Shown here: positions 18,114-27,452 of the stretch, piece by piece
Layout of the letters: every line of letters begins with the position of its first letter
How positions within the stretch are numbered: position 1 is the stretch's first letter
Origin: an uncultured Roseibium sp.
GTDB taxonomy: Bacteria > Pseudomonadota > Alphaproteobacteria > Rhizobiales > Stappiaceae
Assembly (NCBI RefSeq): GCF_947494555.1
Contig: NZ_CANLVF010000002.1
Span: 1,116,001 to 1,180,000 of the forward strand
Length of the DNA stretch: 64,000 nucleotides
Reading direction: 5' to 3'
The notes under the pieces: generated by a model
Databases searched by the model: none
The model's input: only the letters and a program-made list of their open reading frames with translations
What the model was told of the DNA's origin: nothing
Made by a program: the position numbers and the translations under genes

Positions 18114-19718
18114 TTATTTGGAGACCGTCTTGTAGAAGGCCTGGTCGGAGGTTACGCCGTTCACGAAGCCTTCGACATTCGCCCGCTGGCCGAATGTGCC
18201 GATAGCCTGGAACATGATCGTGAAGGGCGAATCTTCCTGAACCATCTTCTGCAGCTTGGCGTAGATTTCCTCACGGACCTCCGGATCGGACTCGGCCGCG
18301 GCCTGATCCGTCAACTCGGTCAGACCCTCTGCCGGCCACGCATTGCGCCAGGTGAGCTTGCCGGTGAGCTTAGCCTCGAAGTTGTTATCCGGATTATGCG
18401 CGAAAGCATCAGCGTTGGAATGTGGATCGGAATAATCCGGGCCCCAGCGGGCAACGATCAGCTCGTGCTTGCGCGCACGATATTTCGGCCACAGTGTCGC
18501 GCCATCAGACAGAATGATTTCAGAATCGATCCCGAGTTCCTTCAAACTCGCCTGGACGCTCTGGGCCACTTCGGTAAACGGTGACTTGTTCAGCGTGTCG
18601 ATCGTGATTTTTGTTCCGGCGTCGAGTCCGGCATCTGCTATCAGCGCCTTTGCCTTGTCCATGTTGTAGCTGTAAGGCGTATCGGTTGCAGCTGCCCACA
18701 TGCCAGAGGGCCAGAAGTTCTGATGGATCTTGTACTGACCATCCAGGAACGACCCGACCATACCGTCATAGTCGACCATGTATTTCAACGCTTCGCGGAC
18801 TTCCGGCTTCGAAAGGACCGGATGATCCATATTGCTCGCCAGGTACATCAGATAGCCCTTGGGATAGCTTTCCGCAGAAACATCCGAATTGCCGGCCAGA
18901 CCCTTGAGCTGGTCCGCGGTCAGTTCCATCGCCGCGTCGACATCGCCTTTTTCCAGCAGAAGTCGTTGTGCGGAGGGTTCCGCCACGTGACGGATAACGA
19001 CGCGGTTCATGGCCGGTTTGCCCTGGCGATAGTCGTCAAAGGCTTCCAGCATGACAACTTCGTTGGCCTTCCAGGTCTTAAGCTTGTAAGGACCCGATCC
19101 TGCGGAGTTGTCCTTCAGCCAGGCATAACCCATATCGCCGTCGACTTCGTGCGCTTGAACTTCCTTCATGTCGACGATGGACGCCACGCTTGAAGACAAG
19201 AGGTTGAGAACGAGCGCAGGCGAGAGGTCTGCGAGAATGTTGATTTCGACCGTACCGTCGTCGACGGCAACCACAGCCTCATCGACATTGTCGGCCGTCC
19301 AGCCAATCTGCTTGATGATGAATGCCGGTGTCTTGTCCAGTTTTACTGCGCGGCTCAAAGAGTACGCAACATCTGCTGCCGTTACCGGATTGCCGGAATG
19401 GAACGTCAGGCCTGGACGCAGCTTGACCGTAATTTTCTTGCCGTCAGGAGAGAATTCGTAGGATTCGGCAATACCGCCGACTAGCTTGGTCAGGTCGTCC
19501 GGTTCGAAAAGAAACAGCCTTTCATAAATATTGGCGACAATCCTGCTGCCCGTGAACTCAAAACACTCGGCGGGGTCCAGCGTAATGGCGTCCGCAGTAT
19601 TTCGGGCAATCACAAACGTGTCGGCAGGTGTAGCAGCAAGTGCCGGAAAGGCCACGGATGCCGCCAGCACCGTGGCAAGTGAAAGGCTTTTCAGTGGTGT
19701 TGTAAATCTCACGATCAT
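18114..19718 (-). CDS. Peptide ABC transporter periplasmic binding protein
   Basis: 534 residues from the ATG at 19718, which has AGAGGGGGAAT upstream; the longer frame starts inside the regulator region and is rejected. Signal peptide MIVRFTTPLKSLSL to AFPALA. The SBP_bac_5 domain is clear: YEFSPDGKKITVKLRPGLTF, FHSGNPVTAADVAYSL, then RLLLEKGDVDAAMELT and the C-terminal lobe. It binds an oligopeptide or similar ligand and delivers it to the permeases downstream. The divergent LysR gene and the operator between them suggest induction by the ligand or a product. Confidence 0.93.
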   Translation of the reverse strand: MIVRFTTPLKSLSLATVLAASVAFPALAATPADTFVIARNTADAITLDPAECFEFTGSRIVANIYERLFLFEPDDLTKLVGGIAESYEFSPDGKKITVKLRPGLTFHSGNPVTAADVAYSLSRAVKLDKTPAFIIKQIGWTADNVDEAVVAVDDGTVEINILADLSPALVLNLLSSSVASIVDMKEVQAHEVDGDMGYAWLKDNSAGSGPYKLKTWKANEVVMLEAFDDYRQGKPAMNRVVIRHVAEPSAQRLLLEKGDVDAAMELTADQLKGLAGNSDVSAESYPKGYLMYLASNMDHPVLSKPEVREALKYMVDYDGMVGSFLDGQYKIHQNFWPSGMWAAATDTPYSYNMDKAKALIADAGLDAGTKITIDTLNKSPFTEVAQSVQASLKELGIDSEIILSDGATLWPKYRARKHELIVARWGPDYSDPHSNADAFAHNPDNNFEAKLTGKLTWRNAWPAEGLTELTDQAAAESDPEVREEIYAKLQKMVQEDSPFTIMFQAIGTFGQRANVEGFVNGVTSDQAFYKTVSK

Positions 19719-19825
19719 TCCCCCTCTGGAACAAAACGGATGGGATGGTGCCGGGTGGACCCGGCGGGATCGTATGCGGTTTCGCTTCGTTTTCTGAGCA
19801 AGGTTTCCGCACCTGAAAGAAAAGC

Positions 19826-19853
19826 TTATATCGATTGCTTGAATTCGACCAAC
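19826..19853 (-). promoter_or_regulatory. Promoter for the peptide importer operon
   Basis: Read on the minus strand, TTGGTC (19853-19848) and TATAAG (19831-19826) are spaced by 16 bases. The LysR-type operator lies 10 bases upstream of the -35 hexamer, the usual place for an activator. Confidence 0.45.
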
Positions 19854-19861
19854 AGCCTTGT

Positions 19862-19878
19862 TATGCAAATTTTGCATA
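19862..19878. promoter_or_regulatory. LysR-type operator (T-N11-A palindrome)
   Basis: TATGCAAATTTTGCATA is a perfect 8+1+8 palindrome. Its inner 13 bases (19864-19876) start with T and end with A around 11 bases, the classic LysR box. It lies in the divergent gap between the binding-protein gene and the LysR gene, 48 bases upstream of the regulator's GTG start, so one site could autoregulate and activate. Confidence 0.75.
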
Positions 19879-19926
19879 GTATTTCGCATTGCTCACAATT
19901 TTAGCACGCACCGTGAAGGGAAGACG

Positions 19927-20865
19927 GTGGAAACAAACTGGCTGACGGACTTTCTGGTGCTGAGCAAGCTGGGAAATTTTTCCCAGGCAGCGGACGAGCG
20001 CAACATCACGCAGTCGGCGTTCAGCAGGCGCATAAAAGCCCTTGAGACCTGGCTCGGAACTGAATTGTTCGATCGCAGCAGCTATCCGGTCTCACTGACC
20101 CAGGAAGGTCAGGTCTTCCGCGCGACCGCACAGAATGTTTTGCGAGAACTTGAACTCAACCGCGTGGAATTTCAGCGGCGGAAGTCCGGAACGACACCTG
20201 ACATCAGGCTCGCGGCGTCAACGTCCCTGGCTCTCAGCTTCGTTCCTGAATGGCTGCAACAAATCAAGGCGCATTGCGGGCCGTTTTCCGTGTCCATCGA
20301 CACCTATGACTTTTATGAAATGATCGAATTGCTGGGCGACCGCAAGATGGATCTTGTAGTGCTCTATTATAAGCCAGAAGTTCCGGCATTTTTTGAGCAT
20401 CAGGAGTTTGACGCAATCAAATTGGGCTCAGATACTATGCATCTTTGTACTGCGCTGGACGCGAATGGACGACCGGCCTTCGATGTCAATCATCCTCCCA
20501 AAAACGGACTTGAATATATAGGCTACGGTCAAACAGGGTATTTTTCGAAAGTCGAGGATCTTCTTTTTTCGTCGATGACACCACAGGATCCGACATTCGT
20601 CCGTACGTCTCAAAGCGGGACCTGCGAATTCATGAAGCGACTGGCGCTATTGGACCAGAAGATGCTTTGGCTGCCCGCCTGCAGCGCCTATGACAGCGTC
20701 ATGGCCGGTGATTTTGCTTTGGCAGGCAACGGCAAATACGACACGGAACTGGAGATCTGGGCCTACAAAAAACGCGAGACCAGGTCGTCGCTGATTGAAA
20801 CCATCTGGACGCTTTTGAAATCAGACCCGTGCACAAGCCACCTCAAGAAGTTTCGACTCTTGTGA
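19927..20865 (+). CDS. LysR-family transcriptional regulator
   Basis: 312 residues from the GTG at 19927, which has GAAGGGAA upstream; the ATG-initiated longer frame would run across the operator. The N-terminal winged helix is typical: FLVLSKLGNFSQAADE, then ITQSAFSRRIKALETWLG and ELFDRSSYPVSLTQEG. The effector domain has two lobes (RLAASTSLALSFVPEWL and later KVEDLLF). It is divergently transcribed from the peptide importer and is its likely regulator. Ligand unknown. Confidence 0.9.
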   Translation: METNWLTDFLVLSKLGNFSQAADERNITQSAFSRRIKALETWLGTELFDRSSYPVSLTQEGQVFRATAQNVLRELELNRVEFQRRKSGTTPDIRLAASTSLALSFVPEWLQQIKAHCGPFSVSIDTYDFYEMIELLGDRKMDLVVLYYKPEVPAFFEHQEFDAIKLGSDTMHLCTALDANGRPAFDVNHPPKNGLEYIGYGQTGYFSKVEDLLFSSMTPQDPTFVRTSQSGTCEFMKRLALLDQKMLWLPACSAYDSVMAGDFALAGNGKYDTELEIWAYKKRETRSSLIETIWTLLKSDPCTSHLKKFRLL

Positions 20866-20968
20866 CTTCGCGACGGAGACGATCCGGCTCGGAAGTCCAC
20901 TCCCGGGAATTCAACGCAAAACGAACCCCAAAAACCCAGCCGGAGTCCTTGAGCCTCTTGGCGCGTCT

Positions 20969-21469
20969 TCACCCGGTCTCGTCGCGATCGGATTTTTTCA
21001 AAAGAGCGTTGAGACGCTCCTCTTCCTCGTCCGATAATTTCGACGGACTGGATGTCGCCAACTGCTGCATGAGCTGCGATCTCTTTCGGAGCGCGAGGCC
21101 AATCGCGATGAGACCGGCGATCAGGGCGATGGGTCCCGCAGCCCACAAAAAGAAGGTGTGCCAAGCGAATTTCGGTTTGAGTAGAACGAACTCACCATAA
21201 CGCGACACAAGATAGTCAATCACCTGACCATCACTGTCCCCGGCAACGAGGCGTTCGCGCACGAGCACGCGAAGATCCTTCGCAAGCGGGGCGTCGCTGT
21301 CATCGATCGACTGGTTCTGGCAGACCATGCAGCGCAGTTCAGCCGAAAGCGCGCGCGCCCGAGCCTCAAGAGCCGGGTCGTCGAGAACCTCGTCCGGCGC
21401 CACCGCTTGAGCAGGTGCGATCAACACGGACAAAAACAGAAACAGAGCCGTCAGGCACTTGAGAAACAT
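20969..21469 (-). CDS. ccmH: Cytochrome c maturation protein CcmH (CycL)
   Basis: 166 residues. Signal peptide ([15 protein letters not shown]), then the thiol motif LRCMVCQNQ that reduces or presents apocytochrome CXXCH cysteines, and one C-terminal membrane helix ([22 protein letters not shown]). Its start lies four bases after the ccmF stop, so the pair is translationally coupled. It is the last gene of ccmI-ccmE-ccmF-ccmH. Confidence 0.93.
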   Translation of the reverse strand: MFLKCLTALFLFLSVLIAPAQAVAPDEVLDDPALEARARALSAELRCMVCQNQSIDDSDAPLAKDLRVLVRERLVAGDSDGQVIDYLVSRYGEFVLLKPKFAWHTFFLWAAGPIALIAGLIAIGLALRKRSQLMQQLATSSPSKLSDEEEERLNALLKKSDRDETG

Positions 21470-21473
21470 GTGA

Positions 21474-23462
21474 CTACTCCGCCGCCGCCGGCTGTGCTGT
21501 CTTGCGCCGCGAGGCCGGTTTCGGGGCGCCAATCCGGAGCCGGCGATCGGCCATTGAGAAAACCGCACCCAGTGACATGATGACACAACCGATCCAGATC
21601 AGCGTGATCAGCGGCTTGAAATAGACGCGAACGTCGATCGCCCCATCGCCTCGGCTTTCTCCCATGGACAGGTAGATCTGGGAAAATCCGATTGTATGGA
21701 TCCCCGCTTCCGTCGTCGGCATTTGCCGTGCCGTATAGACGCGCTTGGACGGGTCAAGTTCCGTCACCAGAACACCACCCTGACGAATGGTGAAGTGACC
21801 GACTTCTTCAACATAGTTCGGTCCTCGTCGCGGAGCGGCGCCGTCGAAGGTGACCTGATACCCGGACACCTCGACCGTGTCGCCCGGTCGCATGGTTTCA
21901 ATGCGTTCTTCCTGGAAGGCAGACGCCGTCACAATCCCGAGGACCGTTACGCCGACACCGAAATGCGCGACGACTGTCCCCCAGGCAGAGCCTGGAAGCC
22001 CCACAAGGCGGGCGAAACCACGTTTCGGCCCGATCTCGAAGAACTTCACACGCGTGACGATTTCCGAAACAGCGCCGGCCATCACCCACACAGCCAGTCC
22101 GACACCAAGGGGCGCAAGAACCTTTTCCATGCCCCACAGCCAGAAGGTGAACAGCGTGAAGACCAATGCGAGGCCGAACGCCACATAAAGTCTTTGGCTC
22201 GCCGCCAGAAGGTCACCGCGTTTCCAGGCCAGGATCGGGCCGAACGGAACAGCCAGCAAAAGCGGGATCATCAGCGGGCCGAAGGTCAAGTTGAAGAACG
22301 GCGCTCCTACGGAAATCTTCTCTCCGGTGACTGCATCGAGAGCAAGCGGATAGAGCGTTCCGACAAAGACTGCCGCGCAGGCTGCCGTCAGGAACAGATT
22401 GTTCAAAACCAGACCGCCTTCCCGGCTGATCGGTGCAAACAGGCCGCCCTGCTTCAGCATCGGTGCCCGCCATGCGTAAAGCGCCAGGGAACCGCCGATG
22501 AAGAAGACGAGCAATCCAAGGATGAACACTCCGCGCGCCGGGTCCGTTGCAAAGGCGTGAACCGATGTCAGCACGCCGGAGCGGACCAGGAATGTACCAA
22601 GGAGCGACAGCGAGAACGTGAATATGGCAAGCAGCACCGTCCAGATCTTGAGGGCTTCGCGCTTTTCCATGACGATCGCGGAGTGAAGCAGCGCCGTGCC
22701 CGCAAGCCAGGGCATGAAGCTGGCATTTTCGACCGGATCCCAGAACCACCAGCCACCCCAGCCGAGTTCGTAGTAGGCCCAGTAGGAGCCCATGGCGATC
22801 CCGAGCGTCAGGAAGCACCATGCAAGCAGGGTCCACGGGCGCACCCACCGGGCCCATGCGGCGTCCGTACGCCCCAAAATCAGCGCGGCAACGGCAAAAG
22901 AGAACGTGATGGAAAAACCCACATAGCCGACATAAAGGAGCGGTGGATGTATGGCGAGGCCGATATCCTGCAGGATGGGGTTAAGATCGGCCCCCTCCAA
23001 TGGCGGGTTGGCAACGCGTGCAAAGGGATTGGACGTCGCCAACAGAAACAGGATGAAACCTCCAGTGACCCAGGCCTGGACAGCCAGCGTCGCCGCCTTG
23101 AGATCCTTCGGCAAATTGCCGCCAAAGACGCCAACAAGCGCGCCGAAAAAAACCAGGATGAGCACCCACAGGAGCATGGACCCCTCGTGATTGCCCCATA
23201 CGCCGGTGAACTTGTAAATGAAGGGTTTCGCCGAATGGGAGTTCTGGACGACGTTCAGAACCGAGAAGTCGGACGTCAGATACGCAATCGTCAGCGCGAC
23301 GAACGATATCATGATCAGCATGAAAAGAGTGACTGAAACCGGAGGTGCTACCGCCATCAGTCTGTCGTCGCCCGTGAGTGCGCCCCACAGTGGCAAAAAG
23401 CATTGCACAAGCGTCAGGGCAAAGGCCAGCACCAGCGCATAATGTCCCAACTCAACAATCAT
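21474..23462 (-). CDS. ccmF: Cytochrome c-type biogenesis protein CcmF (CycK)
   Basis: 662 residues with about 14 to 15 membrane helices. The haem-handling tryptophan motif [17 protein letters not shown] is intact, as are conserved histidine regions ([14 protein letters not shown] and [15 protein letters not shown]). CcmF is the haem lyase subunit that receives haem from CcmE and attaches it to apocytochrome c with CcmH and CcmI. The ATG at 23462 gives the usual N-terminus ([14 protein letters not shown]); an in-frame upstream start would overlap ccmE. Confidence 0.95.
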   Translation of the reverse strand: MIVELGHYALVLAFALTLVQCFLPLWGALTGDDRLMAVAPPVSVTLFMLIMISFVALTIAYLTSDFSVLNVVQNSHSAKPFIYKFTGVWGNHEGSMLLWVLILVFFGALVGVFGGNLPKDLKAATLAVQAWVTGGFILFLLATSNPFARVANPPLEGADLNPILQDIGLAIHPPLLYVGYVGFSITFSFAVAALILGRTDAAWARWVRPWTLLAWCFLTLGIAMGSYWAYYELGWGGWWFWDPVENASFMPWLAGTALLHSAIVMEKREALKIWTVLLAIFTFSLSLLGTFLVRSGVLTSVHAFATDPARGVFILGLLVFFIGGSLALYAWRAPMLKQGGLFAPISREGGLVLNNLFLTAACAAVFVGTLYPLALDAVTGEKISVGAPFFNLTFGPLMIPLLLAVPFGPILAWKRGDLLAASQRLYVAFGLALVFTLFTFWLWGMEKVLAPLGVGLAVWVMAGAVSEIVTRVKFFEIGPKRGFARLVGLPGSAWGTVVAHFGVGVTVLGIVTASAFQEERIETMRPGDTVEVSGYQVTFDGAAPRRGPNYVEEVGHFTIRQGGVLVTELDPSKRVYTARQMPTTEAGIHTIGFSQIYLSMGESRGDGAIDVRVYFKPLITLIWIGCVIMSLGAVFSMADRRLRIGAPKPASRRKTAQPAAAE

Positions 23463-23491
23463 GTCCGCGTCCTGTCTCTCCCGGAAAGCCG

Positions 23492-23941
23492 TTAGTTGGC
23501 TTCCCCCTCGCCGCCTTGCCAATGGCCCTGATCCTTGAGGGCTTCGGCCACTTCCTTGGGCATATAGTTCTCATCGTGCTTTGCGAGAACGCTGTCGGCA
23601 ACAAATGTTCCGTCGGCGTTTACGATCCCTTCGGTGACAACACCCTGCCCCTCGCGGAACAGGTCGGGCAATATTCCCTTGTAGGTTACCGCCACAGCAT
23701 TCGCCGTATCGGTGACCCTGAAGCTCACCTGTGCATTGTCTGCCCTGACGACGGAACCTTCCTCGACCAGCCCGCCAAGCCGAATACGCTGTCCAGCCGG
23801 TATCGACTTTTGCGTGATGTCAGTTGGGCTCTGGAAAAACACGATCTGATCGTTCAAGGCAAACAGGATCAAACCAAGAGCAACGGCAAGGACTGCGCCT
23901 GCCGATCCGATCAGTGTCAACCTTCTTTGTTTGCGCGTCAT
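23492..23941 (-). CDS. ccmE: Haem chaperone CcmE (CycJ)
   Basis: 149 residues. N-terminal membrane anchor ([20 protein letters not shown]), an OB-fold periplasmic domain ([31 protein letters not shown]) and the haem-binding histidine in [13 protein letters not shown] with the downstream tyrosine. It carries haem covalently before transfer to CcmF. Located 29 bases upstream of ccmF. Confidence 0.95.
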   Translation of the reverse strand: MTRKQRRLTLIGSAGAVLAVALGLILFALNDQIVFFQSPTDITQKSIPAGQRIRLGGLVEEGSVVRADNAQVSFRVTDTANAVAVTYKGILPDLFREGQGVVTEGIVNADGTFVADSVLAKHDENYMPKEVAEALKDQGHWQGGEGEAN

Positions 23942-23998
23942 TTGTCTCGTCCGGTTTGCGCCTTCGCGAACCGCTGCCCGCCAGGCTTTTTTGTCTTG

Positions 23999-25123
23999 TC
24001 AGGACCCGCTTAGTCCAAGTGCGCTTGCGGTGTCCTTGATCAGGGACAAATCCGCCGGATTTTCCGCGTAGGCGGCCTGGGCCGCTGCGAGTGTTTCTTC
24101 AGCCTTTTGCCGTTCTCCCAAAACGACATAGGCCTGCATCAACCGGTTCCATTCAGCGGCGCTTCCGCCTTCTTGCGACAGCCGTTCCGCAAGACCGGAA
24201 ACCATGCCTCTGATCATTTCCTGGCGGTCTTCGGCAGACATTTCCTGTGTGGCCTCAATGTCCTGCTGCGATGGTCCGCGCAACGCATTCTCGCCCTGCT
24301 GCAGTCCTGCAAGCTGCTGCTTTGCCGCTGCCACCCAGGGAGCTGTTTCATCTGCACCTTCCAGCAAACTTTCCCAGGCCTGAACGGCGGCTTGCGTATT
24401 GCCTTCCTGGCCGAGCGCGATTGCCAGGAAGAAACGCGGCTTCACAGCGGTCGGCTCCATGGAAGCCGCCCGTTCAAAAGCCTGTCTTGCGTTTGCGGTG
24501 ACGAGACCCTGATTGGCCATAGTCAAGGCTTCCCCCATATCCGTGAGCCAGTCCGGCCGCGGTCCAAGGATACGAATGGCGTTCGCGTAGGCCCTCGCGG
24601 ATGCCTCCGGCTGGCCGCGAGACAGATAGACAGGTGCAATAACCTCCCATCCCTGGCCGTCCTCGGGGTTTTCTGCAAGGTGACGTTCGACGCGTGCTAT
24701 CAGAACATCGACCGACTGTCCCTCTGCGGGCGCGATCAGCCGCGCGATCAAGGGCTGATCCGGCTCGTCAGGCGAGCCGAGGGTAAAGTAGGTTGCCAGG
24801 GCGACGAGCGGCAATGCAGCCAGCGCGAAAGCCTGAGCCGTTTTCATCCGAAGACCGGACGTCCGCATCCGAAACCGTTGTTCGCTCTTGTCGTGCGCAG
24901 CAAGCAGTCTGCGGGCAATTTCCGTTCTGGCTGCCTCCGCCGCATCCGGCTCGATCAGCCCGCGTTCCAGTTCCGTATCGATTGCAGTCAGCTGTTCCTT
25001 GTAGACAGCCTCGTCGGCACCGCCTGTCGAACCAGACGCCGGTTGCCCTGCCCTTGCCAGCGGCACAAGAACCGACAGGGCGGCAACACCCGTCATAAGT
25101 GCCAGTAGGATCCAGAATATCAT
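23999..25123 (-). CDS. ccmI: Cytochrome c biogenesis protein CcmI (CycH)
   Basis: 374 residues. An N-terminal membrane helix (MIFWILLALMTGVAALSVLVPL), a cytoplasmic loop with the CcmI pattern (VYKEQLTAIDTELERGLIEP, AARTEIARRLLA), a second helix and a periplasmic TPR domain (GWEVIAPVYLSRGQPEASARAYANA and similar). It holds the C-terminus of apocytochrome c for the lyase. First gene of the ccm group; the 138 bases upstream carry no gene. Confidence 0.92.
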   Translation of the reverse strand: MIFWILLALMTGVAALSVLVPLARAGQPASGSTGGADEAVYKEQLTAIDTELERGLIEPDAAEAARTEIARRLLAAHDKSEQRFRMRTSGLRMKTAQAFALAALPLVALATYFTLGSPDEPDQPLIARLIAPAEGQSVDVLIARVERHLAENPEDGQGWEVIAPVYLSRGQPEASARAYANAIRILGPRPDWLTDMGEALTMANQGLVTANARQAFERAASMEPTAVKPRFFLAIALGQEGNTQAAVQAWESLLEGADETAPWVAAAKQQLAGLQQGENALRGPSQQDIEATQEMSAEDRQEMIRGMVSGLAERLSQEGGSAAEWNRLMQAYVVLGERQKAEETLAAAQAAYAENPADLSLIKDTASALGLSGS

Positions 25124-25261
25124 GAGCGCACAATAGACAGATCAAAGCAGGCAAATGCAAGATGATTAGCCTGTGACCGGCGGTCGCGGCGCTCACATTC
25201 GCGTTGGCAGCGCCTGTGAAAAAGCCACCTAACGGAACTGCTTGAAATACCTCAGGAAGTT

Positions 25262-26737
25262 CTATCTTCTGCCAAAGACGCTCGAAACCAGTTTGCGTTC
25301 AGGCGACGTCGCTTGATCCGGTTGAGTACCGGTTGCCTTTGCGAAAGCGGCCTGCCGGCTCCGCCGGAGCTGGGAGGCATAGTCGGCACCGAAGTAAATG
25401 TCGGACAGCATGATTGCGACGTCCACGGCAGCTGCCTGCGCTTCAACCTGCAGACCGCTCGTCTTGCCAAGATCGGTGATCAGAGACCGCGTGACGATCT
25501 CAAGCGTCTGCTCGACTGTCTGCCGGGTCTGCTTGCCGATCTCGTTTACCGCGAATGTCTCAGACGCGCTCCGCGCCATCGTCACGACACGAAGGGTTCT
25601 GACCGCCTCATCGATGGCAACCTGGTTCGTCTTGAGGTTTCCGTCCGCGTCAAACTTGGGCACCTGCAACGCACGTCGAATGGCACCGTGTGCATTCTTG
25701 AGCTCCCGCGTGACCTCGCCCGAGATGTTCTTCTTGGTCTCGGAAAGTCTTTGATGCCAGCGACCGGCGAGTGACAAGTCCATATCGCGTTCAACACCCC
25801 GGACGAGCGTGTGATATTCGGAAAGTGCCTGCGAGAATGCAACGGGATCCGGATTGTTGTTTCTGTGTTCCAGCGCAAGGATCTGAAGTCGTTCAGCTTC
25901 GCTCATCACCACATCGACCAGCGGCGCGAATTGCGACCCGGCGATGACTTTGGGGTCCTGGTCGCCGGCAAGACGTCCAGCGAACGTGCAAAGCGCCGAC
26001 GGCGCATCAGCACGCTCGACCAGCGCTGCAGCGATCAACGGAAGGTGGTCCGGAAAACGGGTGGTGCATTTGTCGACCAACCGCAGAACATCGGTATCCT
26101 GTTTCAGCCGGTGTTCGTTGATGTTGTCGGGAATGCTCTGCAGGAACGGAACAAGCCAGCGCTCCGCCGCAAAGATTTTTTCGATGTCCCTGAGTTCGGC
26201 AATCCCGCGCTCACCACCGAGTTCGACCCCGATGATACGGCGTTCCTTTTCAGAGATTTCGCTTCGGCTCAACGCTTCTCCGATCGCTTCGGTCGCGCGG
26301 CTTCTGAGTGCCTGTATCAGGGCGTCGACACGTTCACCTTTCACGGTGGCGTCGCCTGCCTGATCGAGCACCGTCTTGACTTCGTTCGGAATGACGTCCC
26401 TGGCGAGCCAGTTCCAGACCCTGTCAAGCATATTGCGATTGATGCGGCCTTCCTGCCGATTGGGAAGGGTTTCCGCGATCAGAAAGTCGTTGAGCGGTGA
26501 AAAGAAAAGACGTTGTACCTGCGCCCGTCGGAACGTGCCGCCCGGCACATCCGTTGCCAGCGGTTGCGGCTTGCGCACCAGGGCAACGGCAGCTGTGAGA
26601 ATCAGGTTGAGATGCGGATCTGCACTCTTTTGCCCCTGAGCCTTTTCCAAATTCTTGACCAAAGCCTCAACCGCGTTCGGACTGAGACTGCTCAGGTAGG
26701 TCTTTATTTTGCTCTCTAGCTCGTTCGAATATGTCAT
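25262..26737 (-). CDS. Conserved hypothetical helical protein
   Basis: 491 residues, almost wholly alpha-helical, no signal peptide and no membrane segment. I do not recognise a domain. Visible features: an N-terminal segment SKIKTYLSSLSPNAVEALVKNLEKAQ, a middle region (GVELGGERGIAELRDIEKIF) and a C-terminal helical bundle with QTRQTVEQTLEIVTRSLITD. It is probably cytoplasmic and perhaps a scaffold. It lies between ccmI and the lipoprotein gene, with about 108 bases upstream. Confidence 0.7.
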   Translation of the reverse strand: MTYSNELESKIKTYLSSLSPNAVEALVKNLEKAQGQKSADPHLNLILTAAVALVRKPQPLATDVPGGTFRRAQVQRLFFSPLNDFLIAETLPNRQEGRINRNMLDRVWNWLARDVIPNEVKTVLDQAGDATVKGERVDALIQALRSRATEAIGEALSRSEISEKERRIIGVELGGERGIAELRDIEKIFAAERWLVPFLQSIPDNINEHRLKQDTDVLRLVDKCTTRFPDHLPLIAAALVERADAPSALCTFAGRLAGDQDPKVIAGSQFAPLVDVVMSEAERLQILALEHRNNNPDPVAFSQALSEYHTLVRGVERDMDLSLAGRWHQRLSETKKNISGEVTRELKNAHGAIRRALQVPKFDADGNLKTNQVAIDEAVRTLRVVTMARSASETFAVNEIGKQTRQTVEQTLEIVTRSLITDLGKTSGLQVEAQAAAVDVAIMLSDIYFGADYASQLRRSRQAAFAKATGTQPDQATSPERKLVSSVFGRR

Positions 26738-26845
26738 TCAGCGGGTCAGAATCGCGATGCAGAATCGACGGATGATACCCGCATAAGCATTAAGCAATTG
26801 TTGAGAATAAATGCAGTCCCTTCAAGGACTTTGGAAACGCTGAGC

Positions 26846-27283
26846 CTAGCCGATTACAAGCCAGTCGCCGCGGCCGGATTCGCATGCCGTTCCGCGCGCC
26901 TGAAGCGTTTGCCCACGCAAGACCATTTCGTGCGTAAACTCGCGGCACTTCGTTTCATTGACCGTATAAACCGGACCCGGCCGGACCTGTCCGCTGCGCC
27001 CGGTCCGGTCATTCTGCCAGCCGACAGACACTCCAACACCGCGTGCGCGCAAGGCGCGGCTTTGCGCGTCTTCGGCAGCGCGGCGATCCGTCGCATCGAG
27101 CGCATTTCCGAATTCATTGTTCACAAGAACGGAAATCGCGGTATTTGCCTCCGTGCCCGCAACATTTGCGCTCGGATCACCGAAAAAGGATCCAAGGCCA
27201 GTGGAGCTTGTGTTACCGGATGTCAGCGAACATCCCGCCAGAAAAGTGGCAAGGGCAACACATGTGGCATCCCGCAAGCGCAT
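26846..27283 (-). CDS. Outer-membrane surface-antigen-like lipoprotein
   Basis: 145 residues from the ATG at 27283, which has GGGGAG upstream. A short signal ends in the lipobox LAGC. The C-terminal half has the pattern of the 17-kDa/RT821 surface-antigen group: SVGWQNDRTGRSGQVRPG, then CREFTHEMVLRG and GTACESGRGDWLV. The first half is low in complexity (Ser, Thr, Gly). Likely an outer-membrane lipoprotein of unknown function. Confidence 0.75.
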   Translation of the reverse strand: MRLRDATCVALATFLAGCSLTSGNTSSTGLGSFFGDPSANVAGTEANTAISVLVNNEFGNALDATDRRAAEDAQSRALRARGVGVSVGWQNDRTGRSGQVRPGPVYTVNETKCREFTHEMVLRGQTLQARGTACESGRGDWLVIG

Positions 27284-27452
27284 GCTTGGAAGCTCCCCGT
27301 AGGCATTAAAACCGGTTGAAACCCGAAGACGAAGCAGTGATATTTTCAATTTGTGGCCGAACTTGGCCGAGGGAGAGTCTTTTCCTTGCCCTCTGGTCTT
27401 CAGCCTAACACACCGCGCTGATTCGGGTCGCGCCTAATGTACCGATAATCCC

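Noticed and set aside
21696..23336. 546-codon open frame on the plus strand
   Set aside because: It runs antisense through ccmF, is rich in Arg, Gln and Asp, shows no domain, and is a shadow of a high-G+C gene.
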